A stretch of DNA of 64,000 nucleotides. Origin: Methyloligella sp. Its GTDB lineage: Bacteria > Pseudomonadota > Alphaproteobacteria > Rhizobiales > HXMU1428-3. This document shows, piece by piece, positions 56,470 through 64,000 of this stretch. The notes under the pieces are model-generated. The model was not told the origin of the DNA. It worked only from the letters and a program-made list of their open reading frames with translations, and ran no database searches. Within the stretch, counting starts at the first letter, position 1. Each line of letters starts with the position of its first letter. A program made the translations under genes and the position numbers. The stretch spans positions 248,001 through 312,000 of the forward strand of contig BQJJ01000002.1 in the NCBI GenBank assembly GCA_021604645.1, read 5' to 3'.

Positions 56470-56556
56470 ATGGACCAGAAGATGAGCAAAGCTCAGCAAT
56501 GGATTAGACTTCTATCAGCCAGCCGCAACAAACCCAAGCGTAGAAATAAACTTTAA
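56470..56556 (+). CDS. Possible 28-residue basic microprotein in the rne leader
   Basis: The frame ATG 56470 to TAA 56556 encodes MDQKMSKAQQWIRLLSASRN followed by KPKRRNKL. TGAGG ends 4 bases before the ATG, a better ribosome site than that of rne. The peptide is basic, helical-looking, with one Trp. It may be a leader peptide or a small regulatory protein. Support is only the ribosome site and the composition. Confidence 0.4.
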   Translation: MDQKMSKAQQWIRLLSASRNKPKRRNKL

Positions 56557-56867
56557 ACATCTCACCATGAGCAATCATGAAAAGATGTTTAAAAAAAAAA
56601 CCAATTATCAATCAACAAAGTCTTTTGGACAAACTTGTAAACTTATGAACTTAGAGCTAACAGAAACATCAGCAAAACATCTTCCGATGTTAAAAGGACT
56701 AAAACCTTTTATCGTTGATGAGTCTGCTTGTGCTCATTTCACAGTCACAACTCCCAAAATGGGTGCCGTTCCAAAAACTTACAGAACATCTCAGGAGAGG
56801 TCCGCATGTAACCTTGCTTCACAAAAGCAAGACAGTAGCGCATACCCCCTGACTAGGAATAATATCA

Positions 56868-59738
56868 ATGGCAAACAAAATGCTTATCGATGCCGCACAC
56901 CCGGAAGAAACTCGGGTTGTGGTTTTACGGGGAGACCGTGTTGAGGAATTCGACTTTGAATCCGCACTTAGAAAACAACTAAGAGGTAATATATACCTCG
57001 CAAAAGTAACACGTGTTGAACCATCCCTCCAGGCCGCTTTTGTGGATTATGGAGGAAACCGTCACGGCTTTCTCGCCTTTAACGAAATTCACCCGGACTA
57101 CTACCAGCTTCCAAAAGCTGATAGAGAAGCTCTGCTGGAAGTAGAAGCCGAAGAAGCACGTCAAGCTGCAAAAAGAGAAGCGGAAGCAGAAAATGCACGC
57201 CTTTCATCTGATGATGATAACGCTTCAGACGAAACAGACGTTTCAACTGACGATGAAGCAGATGATGAAACTTCAGAAAAGATTGTTACGCTTGATGCTG
57301 AATCAGGTGATGCAGAAATTTCAGATACGGCTGAAGATGACGCAGAAGATAGCTCTGATGATGAAGTTGAATCTGTTGGCTCCGAAGACGCTTTAGAAGA
57401 ACTACCAGAACGCCAAGCTCTTCGCCGCAAACATTACAAAATTCAAGAAGTCATCAAACGTAGACAAATCATTCTTGTCCAGGTCGTAAAAGAAGAACGC
57501 GGCAACAAGGGTGCAGCTCTGACAACATACCTGTCATTGGCTGGACGTTACACTGTTCTCATGCCTAACACAGCTCGTGGCGGTGGTATTTCAAGAAAAA
57601 TCGCTAATCCAACAGATAGAAAACGTCTGCGCAAAATCGTTGCTGAACTGGAAGTTCCAGAAGGCATGGGACTAATCGTACGTACAGCAGGCGCATCTCG
57701 CACAAAAGCAGAGCTAAAACGAGATTTTGAATATTTATTACGTCTCTGGGAAAATGTAAGAGATCATACCTTGCAATCTTCAGCACCAAATCTGGTCTAT
57801 GAAGAAGGCAACCTCATCAAACGATCAATCCGTGACCTCTATTCCAAAGAAGTTGAAGAAGTGCTGGTCGCCGGTGAAGAAGAGTATCGCGAAGCAAAAG
57901 ACTTCATGCGCATGCTCATGCCAAGTCACGCAAAGAATGTTCAGCCCTTTAAAGAGAGTGAACCTCTTTTCACCAAATATAAAATTGAATCACAATTAAA
58001 CGCAATGTACAGCCCCTATGTGACCTTGCCATCAGGCGGCTATATTGTGATCAATCAAACGGAAGCGCTTGTCTCAATTGACGTGAACTCAGGACGCTCA
58101 ACCAAAGAACATTCAATTGAAGAAACAGCCCTCAATACGAACCTTGAAGCAGCAACAGAAATTTCCCGACAACTCCGCTTGAGAGATCTCGCCGGCCTTG
58201 TTGTAATCGATTTCATTGATATGGAAGAGCGTCGCAATAACCGCGCCGTTGAACGCCGCATCAAAGAATGTTTACGCCATGATAGAGCCCGCATCCAGGT
58301 TGGCAGAATTAGCCATTTTGGTTTGTTGGAAATGTCACGCCAGCGTTTAAGAACAGGCGTCCTCGAAGGTTCAACCAGCCCGTGCCCACATTGTACTGGC
58401 ACAGGCATGATCCGCTCTACGGAATCAATGGCTCTGACTATCCTTCGCGCCCTTGAAGATCGCCTTTTGACCCAGCGCCACTCGGTTGATCTTGCTTGCA
58501 ACACAAATGTAGATGTCGCTCTTTATATTCTCAATAAAAAGAGAAACTACGTAAATGATATTGAGCGCCGCTATGGGGTAAATATTGCGATTAATGCCAG
58601 CTCCGATTTAGAAGGTGTGAGTTACACCATTGAGCAAATGCGCCGTGATAATAACTCCTCATCTGATACTTCCGTTGTTCAAATGGACTGGGCTCATAAA
58701 TCAACAGACAATGAGCGCACACCAAATGAACGCGGTGGCAGAAATGAAACTTCAGCCAGAGATGATAGTTCAGAACAAGACGGCAAGTCACGCCGCCGCC
58801 GCCGCCGCCGCGGTGGTCAAGCCGCGCGCCGTGCCCGCACAAATGAAGATCAACATCAGAACGAGAATGAAAATTCAATTGAGGATCAAGCTGATGAATC
58901 TCAACTAAGTGAGAGTCAACCACAAACCACAAGTGAAGCTCATGACGCAGACACAGCTGGTGATGAAGATGCAAGACCTCGCCGTCCGCGTCGCCGCGGA
59001 AAACGTGGTGGTCGCCGTCGTGGCAACCGCGCTAACCGTGAAGCTGGTTCAGAAAATCAAACTGATGAAAATAACAACGCAGAAGATTCAAATTCACCAG
59101 ACACTATAAATGGTGAAGAAAGAGCTACTACTTCTTCAGAAGATAATGCAATGAACGCGCGCTCAAGTGACAGAGCAACGAATGATAGCGATCAAGACCA
59201 AAGTGAAGATCAAAATCAAGACAGCTCTAGTCGCGAAACTTCAAGTCAAAGGCCAAGACGTACACAACGCCGGCCAAGACGACGCTCGAACAGAACAGAC
59301 CGTTCTACTGAGGCAAAAACTGAAGAAACAAACTCTTCAGAAGCTGTTTCTACGGAAGCCACCTCTTCATCAAAAGAGAGCTCTGAAACTCCTGTAAAAC
59401 AAGAGAGAGCTGAAACACAGATTTCAGAAACACGGACTTCAGAAAAAAAGTCTTCAGAAAAAATGTCCTCAGAGCCAAAACAAGCGCCGAAACAAGGCTA
59501 TTGGTCAAAAGCACGCCAGCAAAAGTCTGATGAAGAAAAATCATCAGCTGACGCTCCAGCAGAAAAGAAAACCAGAGCACCAAGACGCAAACCTTCAAGT
59601 GCGCCGAAAACTAAAACTGCAAGTGAAGAAAAATCAGACGCAAAGATTGATCCAAAAAGCATTGTTGCTTCAAAACAAAAAGAAGAAGCAACAAGCTCAG
59701 CCCCTAAACGAGGCTGGTGGCAAAAATCAAATGGCTAA
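56868..59738 (+). CDS. rne: Ribonuclease E
   Basis: 956 residues. An S1 RNA-binding domain (~35-200) is interrupted by a long Glu/Asp/Ser-rich insertion (~93-182), common in alphaproteobacterial RNase E. The catalytic core follows (NQTEALVSIDVNSGRSTKE, LAGLVVIDFIDME), with the Zn-link CPHC. The C-terminal scaffold (~600-956) is disordered, with several Arg-rich blocks (SRRRRRRRGGQAARRA, PRRPRRRGKRGGRRRG, RPRRTQRRPRRRSNR) that bind RNA or helicase. It ends KRGWWQKSNG; GWW (949-951) is the PNPase-docking motif reported for Caulobacter. A related GYW is at 877-879. It organises mRNA decay and rRNA processing. Confidence 0.95.
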   Translation: MANKMLIDAAHPEETRVVVLRGDRVEEFDFESALRKQLRGNIYLAKVTRVEPSLQAAFVDYGGNRHGFLAFNEIHPDYYQLPKADREALLEVEAEEARQAAKREAEAENARLSSDDDNASDETDVSTDDEADDETSEKIVTLDAESGDAEISDTAEDDAEDSSDDEVESVGSEDALEELPERQALRRKHYKIQEVIKRRQIILVQVVKEERGNKGAALTTYLSLAGRYTVLMPNTARGGGISRKIANPTDRKRLRKIVAELEVPEGMGLIVRTAGASRTKAELKRDFEYLLRLWENVRDHTLQSSAPNLVYEEGNLIKRSIRDLYSKEVEEVLVAGEEEYREAKDFMRMLMPSHAKNVQPFKESEPLFTKYKIESQLNAMYSPYVTLPSGGYIVINQTEALVSIDVNSGRSTKEHSIEETALNTNLEAATEISRQLRLRDLAGLVVIDFIDMEERRNNRAVERRIKECLRHDRARIQVGRISHFGLLEMSRQRLRTGVLEGSTSPCPHCTGTGMIRSTESMALTILRALEDRLLTQRHSVDLACNTNVDVALYILNKKRNYVNDIERRYGVNIAINASSDLEGVSYTIEQMRRDNNSSSDTSVVQMDWAHKSTDNERTPNERGGRNETSARDDSSEQDGKSRRRRRRRGGQAARRARTNEDQHQNENENSIEDQADESQLSESQPQTTSEAHDADTAGDEDARPRRPRRRGKRGGRRRGNRANREAGSENQTDENNNAEDSNSPDTINGEERATTSSEDNAMNARSSDRATNDSDQDQSEDQNQDSSSRETSSQRPRRTQRRPRRRSNRTDRSTEAKTEETNSSEAVSTEATSSSKESSETPVKQERAETQISETRTSEKKSSEKMSSEPKQAPKQGYWSKARQQKSDEEKSSADAPAEKKTRAPRRKPSSAPKTKTASEEKSDAKIDPKSIVASKQKEEATSSAPKRGWWQKSNG

Positions 59739-59749
59739 TTGATTAGCCT

Positions 59750-59811
59750 TCAAGTTGCCTACCAGCAAGCACGCTTTAGTTGTGCTTCAGGTTGCCCACT
59801 AGCAACCGCAC
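59750..59811 (-). repeat. Two tandem REP-like hairpins (GTTGC/GCAAC variant) after rne
   Basis: Read on the minus strand: TGCGGTTGC-TAGTGG-GCAACC-TGAAGCACAA, then CTAAAGCG and a second copy TTGC-TGGTAG-GCAACTTGAAG. The stem has T/A where other copies have A/T (GATGC/GCATC), a compensatory change. They lie between the rne stop and its terminator. Confidence 0.78.
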
Positions 59812-59836
59812 CTTAATTCTTTAAGGTCAAAAATTA

Positions 59837-59876
59837 AAAAAGCCCCTTCTTAAATATTTTTAAGAAGGGGCTTTTT
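59837..59876. terminator. Bidirectional intrinsic terminator between rne and the aminotransferase gene
   Basis: AAAAAGCCCCTTCTTA (59837-59852) pairs with TAAGAAGGGGCTTTTT (59861-59876); T-runs on both strands serve the two convergent genes. Confidence 0.93.
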
Positions 59877-59921
59877 ATTTGTTTTATAACCAATCACTTA
59901 TGCTTGTCAGCATCAAACAAA

Positions 59922-61085
59922 TCAAAAACTTGCAGCCTGTAAACGCTTAACTGCCTCTATGACATCCGCCTCTGTGCCTGCATAAGAAAAGCGCATCATC
60001 CCTCCACCATCAACCCGATCAAAATCGAGCCCCGATGAAGCAGCAATGCCATGTTCACGTAATAAGAGTTTAGAAAACTCAAGACTATCACTCGTAAAAT
60101 CACCCACATCAACATAAACATAAAACGCGCCATCAGGAGGAGCAAACCGACCAAAACCAGCTGCAATCAATCCATTTGTTAAAATCTCCCTGTTACGAGT
60201 ATATTGTTTTTTAAGTCCCTCAAGTTCATCACTTGCATCAAAAGCCGCTGTTGCCGCAATTTGCGATAGACCAGGCGCTGAGATAAACAAATGTTGATTA
60301 AGTTTTTCCATCCGCCGCACAAGATCTTTGGGCACCACCATCCAGCCAATGCGCCACCCCGTCATTGAATAATATTTAGAAAAACTATTCAGAATTATAA
60401 CCGGCTGATCACCCTGTTCTACAAAAGAAAGAGCCGTGTCAGCTTTGCTTTCATAAGTAAGACCATGATAAATCTCATCAGAGAAAAACCAAATACCCCG
60501 GCGCCCGGCCATATCAACCAAAGACTTTAAGCGGTCCTGTTCAAACACAACACCAGTTGGGTTAGTTGGGCTGGCAAGTAAAATGGCTTTGATGTCATGC
60601 TCTTCAATTGCCTGTGTCATGTCGTCTAACGAAGGCATCCAATCATTATGAAAGCCCACAGGCATCTCAACTGGAATAAGATCTAGTGCCTTTAAAATTT
60701 CTCGGTAACAAGGATAACCTGGCCGGGTAATCGCCACATGATCACCTGCGTCTAAAGTCGCCAGAAAAGACAAGATAAACCCAGCCGAAGAGCCTGTTGT
60801 TACAATAACTTGGTCAGCCTCAATAGAAACGTCATAATTTTCTTTATAATGCTGCGCAATACGCTCACGTAAAGACCGCTGACCAAGAGCCTCAGTATAT
60901 CCAATTAACTCGTCATCAAGGGCTTCCTTCGCCCTCTCTCTCACCAAAAAAGGTGCCGGCGTACCAGGTTGCCCAACCTCCATATGACAAATAGAAGCAC
61001 CAGAATCCTCTAAATCTCCAGCTTCCCGCATAACATCCATCGCAAGAAACGACTCTATTTTTCCCCGTTTAGATAAAGAAATCAC
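59922..61085 (-). CDS. Class I/II PLP-dependent aminotransferase
   Basis: 387 residues, fold-type I. PLP-site features: TTGSSAGFILSF (phosphate/ring stacking region), SPTNPTGVVF, FSDEIYHGLTY (Asp contacting the pyridine N), the Schiff-base Lys in NSFSKYYSMTGWRIGW, and C-terminal MRFSYAGTEADV carrying the substrate-carboxylate Arg. It resembles aspartate/aromatic-type aminotransferases often annotated near rne in Alphaproteobacteria. The amino-acid substrate is not decidable from sequence. Convergent with rne. Confidence 0.9.
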   Translation of the reverse strand: MISLSKRGKIESFLAMDVMREAGDLEDSGASICHMEVGQPGTPAPFLVRERAKEALDDELIGYTEALGQRSLRERIAQHYKENYDVSIEADQVIVTTGSSAGFILSFLATLDAGDHVAITRPGYPCYREILKALDLIPVEMPVGFHNDWMPSLDDMTQAIEEHDIKAILLASPTNPTGVVFEQDRLKSLVDMAGRRGIWFFSDEIYHGLTYESKADTALSFVEQGDQPVIILNSFSKYYSMTGWRIGWMVVPKDLVRRMEKLNQHLFISAPGLSQIAATAAFDASDELEGLKKQYTRNREILTNGLIAAGFGRFAPPDGAFYVYVDVGDFTSDSLEFSKLLLREHGIAASSGLDFDRVDGGGMMRFSYAGTEADVIEAVKRLQAASF

Positions 61086-61458
61086 TTAAAACAACCCTCT
61101 GAGACTCTATAAATTCCGCTAAATGAAGATCAAAAAACCACATGATCCACAAACTAGCCTTTATTTGCCTTCTTATTGTCATGAAAAGAAATAAAGCTAT
61201 CACAGTTCAGAAAATGACCTAACTCTTTGTTCACAATAATTTTAAGCGATTCTCCCCCTACACTTAAGATAGAGTGAAAAAAGACTGAACAATCAAAAAC
61301 CTACGCAACACGAATATATCTACGACTTAAAGTCTTGGAATAACAAACAAAAGCTCTATATATTTAAGATCGTATATATGTATAAATATGAGTGAAAAGT
61401 AGAACGATTTAATCCTGTACTGAAGTAATAATAAAGAACTGATGAATAACAACCATTT
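61086..61458. other. Divergent intergenic region, no gene seen
   Basis: 373 AT-rich bases between the aminotransferase gene and the M48 protease gene, presumably holding both promoters. TA-rich repeats such as CGTATATATGTATAAATATG (61371-61390) could include -10 elements. No hairpin or repeat-family member was found. Confidence 0.4.
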
Positions 61459-62919
61459 ATGTTAATTAGGACTTTTGAAAAAGTGACACATAAAATGAAC
61501 CAAACACGTGCCATTCAATCTCCAGCCAGGACGTCTCTATATAAAAATTTTAGAGCCAACAAAGTGCAGCTTTTTAGTACACTTCTTTTACTCACCTTTT
61601 TCGCACTGAGTTCATTAGTTCTTACAACCAGTCAAGCAAAAGCACGCGGCCTCATTCGCGACAGTGAAACTGAAAACCTAATTAGAGATTATGGCCTTCC
61701 CATTTTCAGAGCAGCAGGCCTCAGTTCACAAAACATAGCCATTCACATTATCAACGACAAAAACTTCAACGCCTTTGTAGTTGATGGTCGAAATATGTTC
61801 ATCAACATGGGCGCTATCATGCAAGCCCAGACCCCAAATCAAATCATTGGCGTTATGGCACACGAAGCCGGCCACATCGCAGGTGGCCACCTTTCACGCC
61901 TCAGAGCCCATGCAGCCAAAGCACAAACATTAGACATCATGCTCAAAATCTTGGGCGGCGCTCTTCTCATTGCCGGCGGTGCTGGCGGAAACGCAGATCT
62001 TGGAAAAGTCGGCCAAGGCGTTTTCACAGGCAGTTCCCAACAAACATTTCGCTCAATCAACCAATATAGACAAACCGAAGAATACGCAGCAGACCAAGCT
62101 GCCTTTGTTTATTTAACCCGCACCAAACAATCCGCAAAAGGCATGCTGGAAACATTTGAATATTTCGCAAGTCAGGCAATTGGCAGCTTAAAGTATAGTG
62201 ACCCCTATGTACGAAGCCATCCCTTACCTCGGCAACGGATCAACCAGCTACGCCAAAAAGCTGAGCGCAGTCCTTACTTCAATAAAAAAGATAGCCCAGC
62301 ACTCATACAAAGACACAATATGGTAAGAGCAAAACTATTCGCCTTCACCACCAATCCTACCTTTGTGTTTAATCGCTATAATACAAAAAACCAGTCCTTG
62401 CCGGCTCGCTACGCAAGAGCCATTGCAACGTTTAAAAGCCGTGGTATCAAGGCCTTTTTGCCTAAAATTAATGCCCTGCTCAAACAGCAACCCAATAATC
62501 CTTATTTCCATGAGTTAAAAGGACAATTCCTTCTCGAATCTGGCAATGCAAAAGCTGCGATCCCCTCTTTAGAGAAGTCAATTAGTTTAGAGCCAAGAAA
62601 CGCCATCATTCGCCTCATGCTGGCTCAGGCAATGTCACAAATCCCAGGCAAATCTTACACAAACAAAATCATAAGCCATCTTAGAAAAGCATTGGTCAGA
62701 GAAAAACGCTCACCAATCGGCTATCGCTTACTAGCAACGGCTTACGCAAAAAAGAACAAAATTGCCTACGCCGAACTCGCCTCAGCTCAAGCTTATTTTT
62801 ATGAAGGAAAATTAGGTTTGGCCAAAAATCAGGCCAATCGCGCCAAAAGAAAATTAAAAAAAGGCAGCCCTCAGTGGATACAAGCAGATGACATCACGTC
62901 ATTTCAACCAAGGCGATAA
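61459..62919 (+). CDS. M48-family zinc metalloprotease with TPR region (BepA-like)
   Basis: Up to 486 residues; ATG 61495 (residue 13) is an equally plausible start. Signal peptide with core LFSTLLLLTFFALSSLVL and cleavage near AKA. The M48 domain (~65-270) has HEAGH at 135-139 and the third ligand in TEEYAADQAAF. TPR-like helices (~345-480; FHELKGQFLLESGNAKAAIPSLEKSI) follow. BepA-type proteins act in periplasmic quality control and assembly of outer-membrane proteins. A DsbA-like gene follows on the same strand after 133 bases. Confidence 0.9.
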   Translation: MLIRTFEKVTHKMNQTRAIQSPARTSLYKNFRANKVQLFSTLLLLTFFALSSLVLTTSQAKARGLIRDSETENLIRDYGLPIFRAAGLSSQNIAIHIINDKNFNAFVVDGRNMFINMGAIMQAQTPNQIIGVMAHEAGHIAGGHLSRLRAHAAKAQTLDIMLKILGGALLIAGGAGGNADLGKVGQGVFTGSSQQTFRSINQYRQTEEYAADQAAFVYLTRTKQSAKGMLETFEYFASQAIGSLKYSDPYVRSHPLPRQRINQLRQKAERSPYFNKKDSPALIQRHNMVRAKLFAFTTNPTFVFNRYNTKNQSLPARYARAIATFKSRGIKAFLPKINALLKQQPNNPYFHELKGQFLLESGNAKAAIPSLEKSISLEPRNAIIRLMLAQAMSQIPGKSYTNKIISHLRKALVREKRSPIGYRLLATAYAKKNKIAYAELASAQAYFYEGKLGLAKNQANRAKRKLKKGSPQWIQADDITSFQPRR

Positions 62920-63052
62920 AAACAATTTTGATCAGCAGTCAAATAAATCAAAATGAAATGAACCTTTTCATACATAAAAACGACTGATTAAAAACAGATC
63001 AACTCAAAAAAACAAAATAAATCAAAAGAATAAAGAGAAACCGGAGACAAAT

Positions 63053-63814
63053 ATGAACTTTCTATCATTAAAAAAATTTAGTGCTGCTGCTATTTTGGCA
63101 GGGTTTGCACTAAGCAGCCAATTAACAATGCCAGCATTTGCTAAAACATTTGATGATGCAGACAAAACAGCCATCCAAGGTATCGTTAAAGACTACCTCT
63201 TAAAGAACCCGGAAATCATCCGCGAAGCCTTGATTGAACTGGAACGCCGCACAGCTGAAGCTGAAAAAAACAGACAAAAGAAACTCGTAGCTGAAAATCA
63301 AGCCCTATTAACTGACCCCAAATACGCACATATTGCCGGCAATGAAAAAGGTGACATAACAGTTGTCGAATTTTTTGATTATAACTGCCCATATTGCCGC
63401 CAATCTCTAAAAGACATTGAAAAACTTATGGACGCAGACAAAAACGTGCGTGTTATTTTTAAAGAATATCCAATCCTTGGAAAAGCTTCAACAACCGCCT
63501 CAATCGCAGCCTTAGCTTCTCGTAAGCAAGGCAAATATATGGAATTCCATACAGCTCTTCTATCTGCGAAGGGACGCATTAACGATGAGCAAATCACAAG
63601 CATAGCTAAAACAGTAGGCCTTGATGTTGAGAAACTAAAATCAGATATGAAATCAGCGGATGTTCTGGAAGCCCATAAAAAGAATATGGAAGTCGGACAA
63701 AAGCTAGGCATCAACGGAACTCCAACATTCATCTTCAATGATCAGGTCATTCCACAAGTGCTGCCATTTGAAGCCATGAAACAACTTATTGCGCGCATTA
63801 GAAAAGCCAGCTAA
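63053..63814 (+). CDS. DsbA-family thioredoxin-fold protein (Com1/ScsC-like)
   Basis: 253 residues. Signal peptide 1-30 (ending PAFA-KTF), an N-terminal helical extension (~35-85) that in related proteins mediates oligomerisation, then a DsbA domain with the active site C112-P-Y-C115 in FFDYNCPYCRQS and the cis-Pro loop GINGTPTFIFNDQ. It acts as a periplasmic disulfide oxidase or isomerase. CCGGAGAC before ATG 63053 is the ribosome site. The neighbouring M48 protease suggests a shared envelope-quality role. Confidence 0.92.
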   Translation: MNFLSLKKFSAAAILAGFALSSQLTMPAFAKTFDDADKTAIQGIVKDYLLKNPEIIREALIELERRTAEAEKNRQKKLVAENQALLTDPKYAHIAGNEKGDITVVEFFDYNCPYCRQSLKDIEKLMDADKNVRVIFKEYPILGKASTTASIAALASRKQGKYMEFHTALLSAKGRINDEQITSIAKTVGLDVEKLKSDMKSADVLEAHKKNMEVGQKLGINGTPTFIFNDQVIPQVLPFEAMKQLIARIRKAS

Positions 63815-63840
63815 TCAGCAAAACCATATAATTTCTATCA

Positions 63841-63868
63841 AAAGGGCCATATAATATGGCCCTTTTTT
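63841..63868 (+). terminator. Intrinsic terminator after the DsbA-like gene
   Basis: AAAGGGCCATAT pairs with ATATGGCCCTTTTTT; perfect arms, short loop, six T. Confidence 0.92.
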
Positions 63869-63970
63869 ATCATTTAAGACATGTGTCGTTTGTAAACTTG
63901 AATAATCTCACTAGACCAACTAAAAGAGAAAAACTAAATTTTATATCGAACCAAAGATTAAGTAAGATGC

Positions 63971-64000
63971 GACGGTTGCTGGTGGGCAACTGAAGGAACA
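63971..64000 (+). repeat. REP-like hairpin (GTTGC/GCAAC variant), at the window edge
   Basis: CGGTTGC-TGGTGG-GCAAC-TGAAGGAACA. Same stem variant as the copies near 39763 and 59780. The element may continue past the window. Confidence 0.7.

Noticed and set aside
56567..56944. 125-codon frame overlapping the rne start
   Set aside because: It overlaps the well-supported rne N-terminus in another frame, has poor composition and no ribosome site.

Overview
The window looks like a chromosomal segment of a low-GC, flagellated, methylotrophic alphaproteobacterium, most likely in or near the Hyphomicrobiales. The evidence is the gene content and order (rne-amidase-mrcA-prfB, a CckA-type kinase, the flagellar block, a DUF882 protein, a MloK1-like channel), an alphaproteobacterial GTTC-N7-GTTC LexA-type box near recA, a TTAA-N7-TTAA CtrA-type box at flgB, and RIME-like intergenic palindromes known from rhizobial relatives. 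No rRNA or tRNA gene, insertion sequence, prophage or CRISPR array was seen.

Bases 1-20500 are essentially a C1-oxidation island. XoxF (methanol dehydrogenase with the lanthanide-type D-Y-D motif), its cytochrome XoxG and the binding protein XoxJ oxidise methanol in the periplasm. S-(hydroxymethyl)glutathione dehydrogenase and S-formylglutathione hydrolase convert formaldehyde to formate. A two-gene NAD-dependent molybdenum formate dehydrogenase with an adjacent LysR regulator takes formate to CO2. MoaB at the left edge serves molybdopterin synthesis. Three unrecognised secreted proteins and a PQQ-associated beta-propeller protein lie between these genes, interrupted by two VOC proteins with a divergent WYL regulator. 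PQQ synthesis genes are not in the window.

Bases 20500-26300 hold an unusual envelope/signalling locus: a TpsB-type outer-membrane transporter divergent from a FecR-domain protein ending in an Asn-Gly hexanucleotide repeat, followed by a CHASE2 histidine kinase with a His-rich sensor loop. No TpsA exoprotein and no response regulator are present. Bases 26300-39650 are mainly housekeeping: HxlR regulator, TrmJ-like methyltransferase, rpsD with a promoter/operator and a terminator-bearing leader or small RNA, TPR protein, ttcA, icd, a CNBD potassium channel, alaS, recA, and a small Cys-rich secreted protein divergent from recA.

Bases 39800-47900 carry the cell-cycle/flagellum block (cckA, flhB, fliR, fliQ, fliE, flgC, flgB, and divergent fliO and fliP). 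An AT-rich orphan and a small cytosolic protein follow. Bases 49500-64000 hold prfB with an intact programmed +1 frameshift, mrcA, an AMIN-domain amidase, a 1.5-kb gene-poor leader region, RNase E, an aminotransferase, an M48 protease and a DsbA-like protein.

The least explained structure is a set of interspersed mosaic palindromes. A ~30-bp REP-like hairpin occurs at least seven times with compensatory stem changes. A larger (~130-170 bp) multi-hairpin element occurs three times; its short linkers are conserved, its stems vary but still pair, and each copy abuts the U-tract side of an intrinsic terminator-like hairpin.
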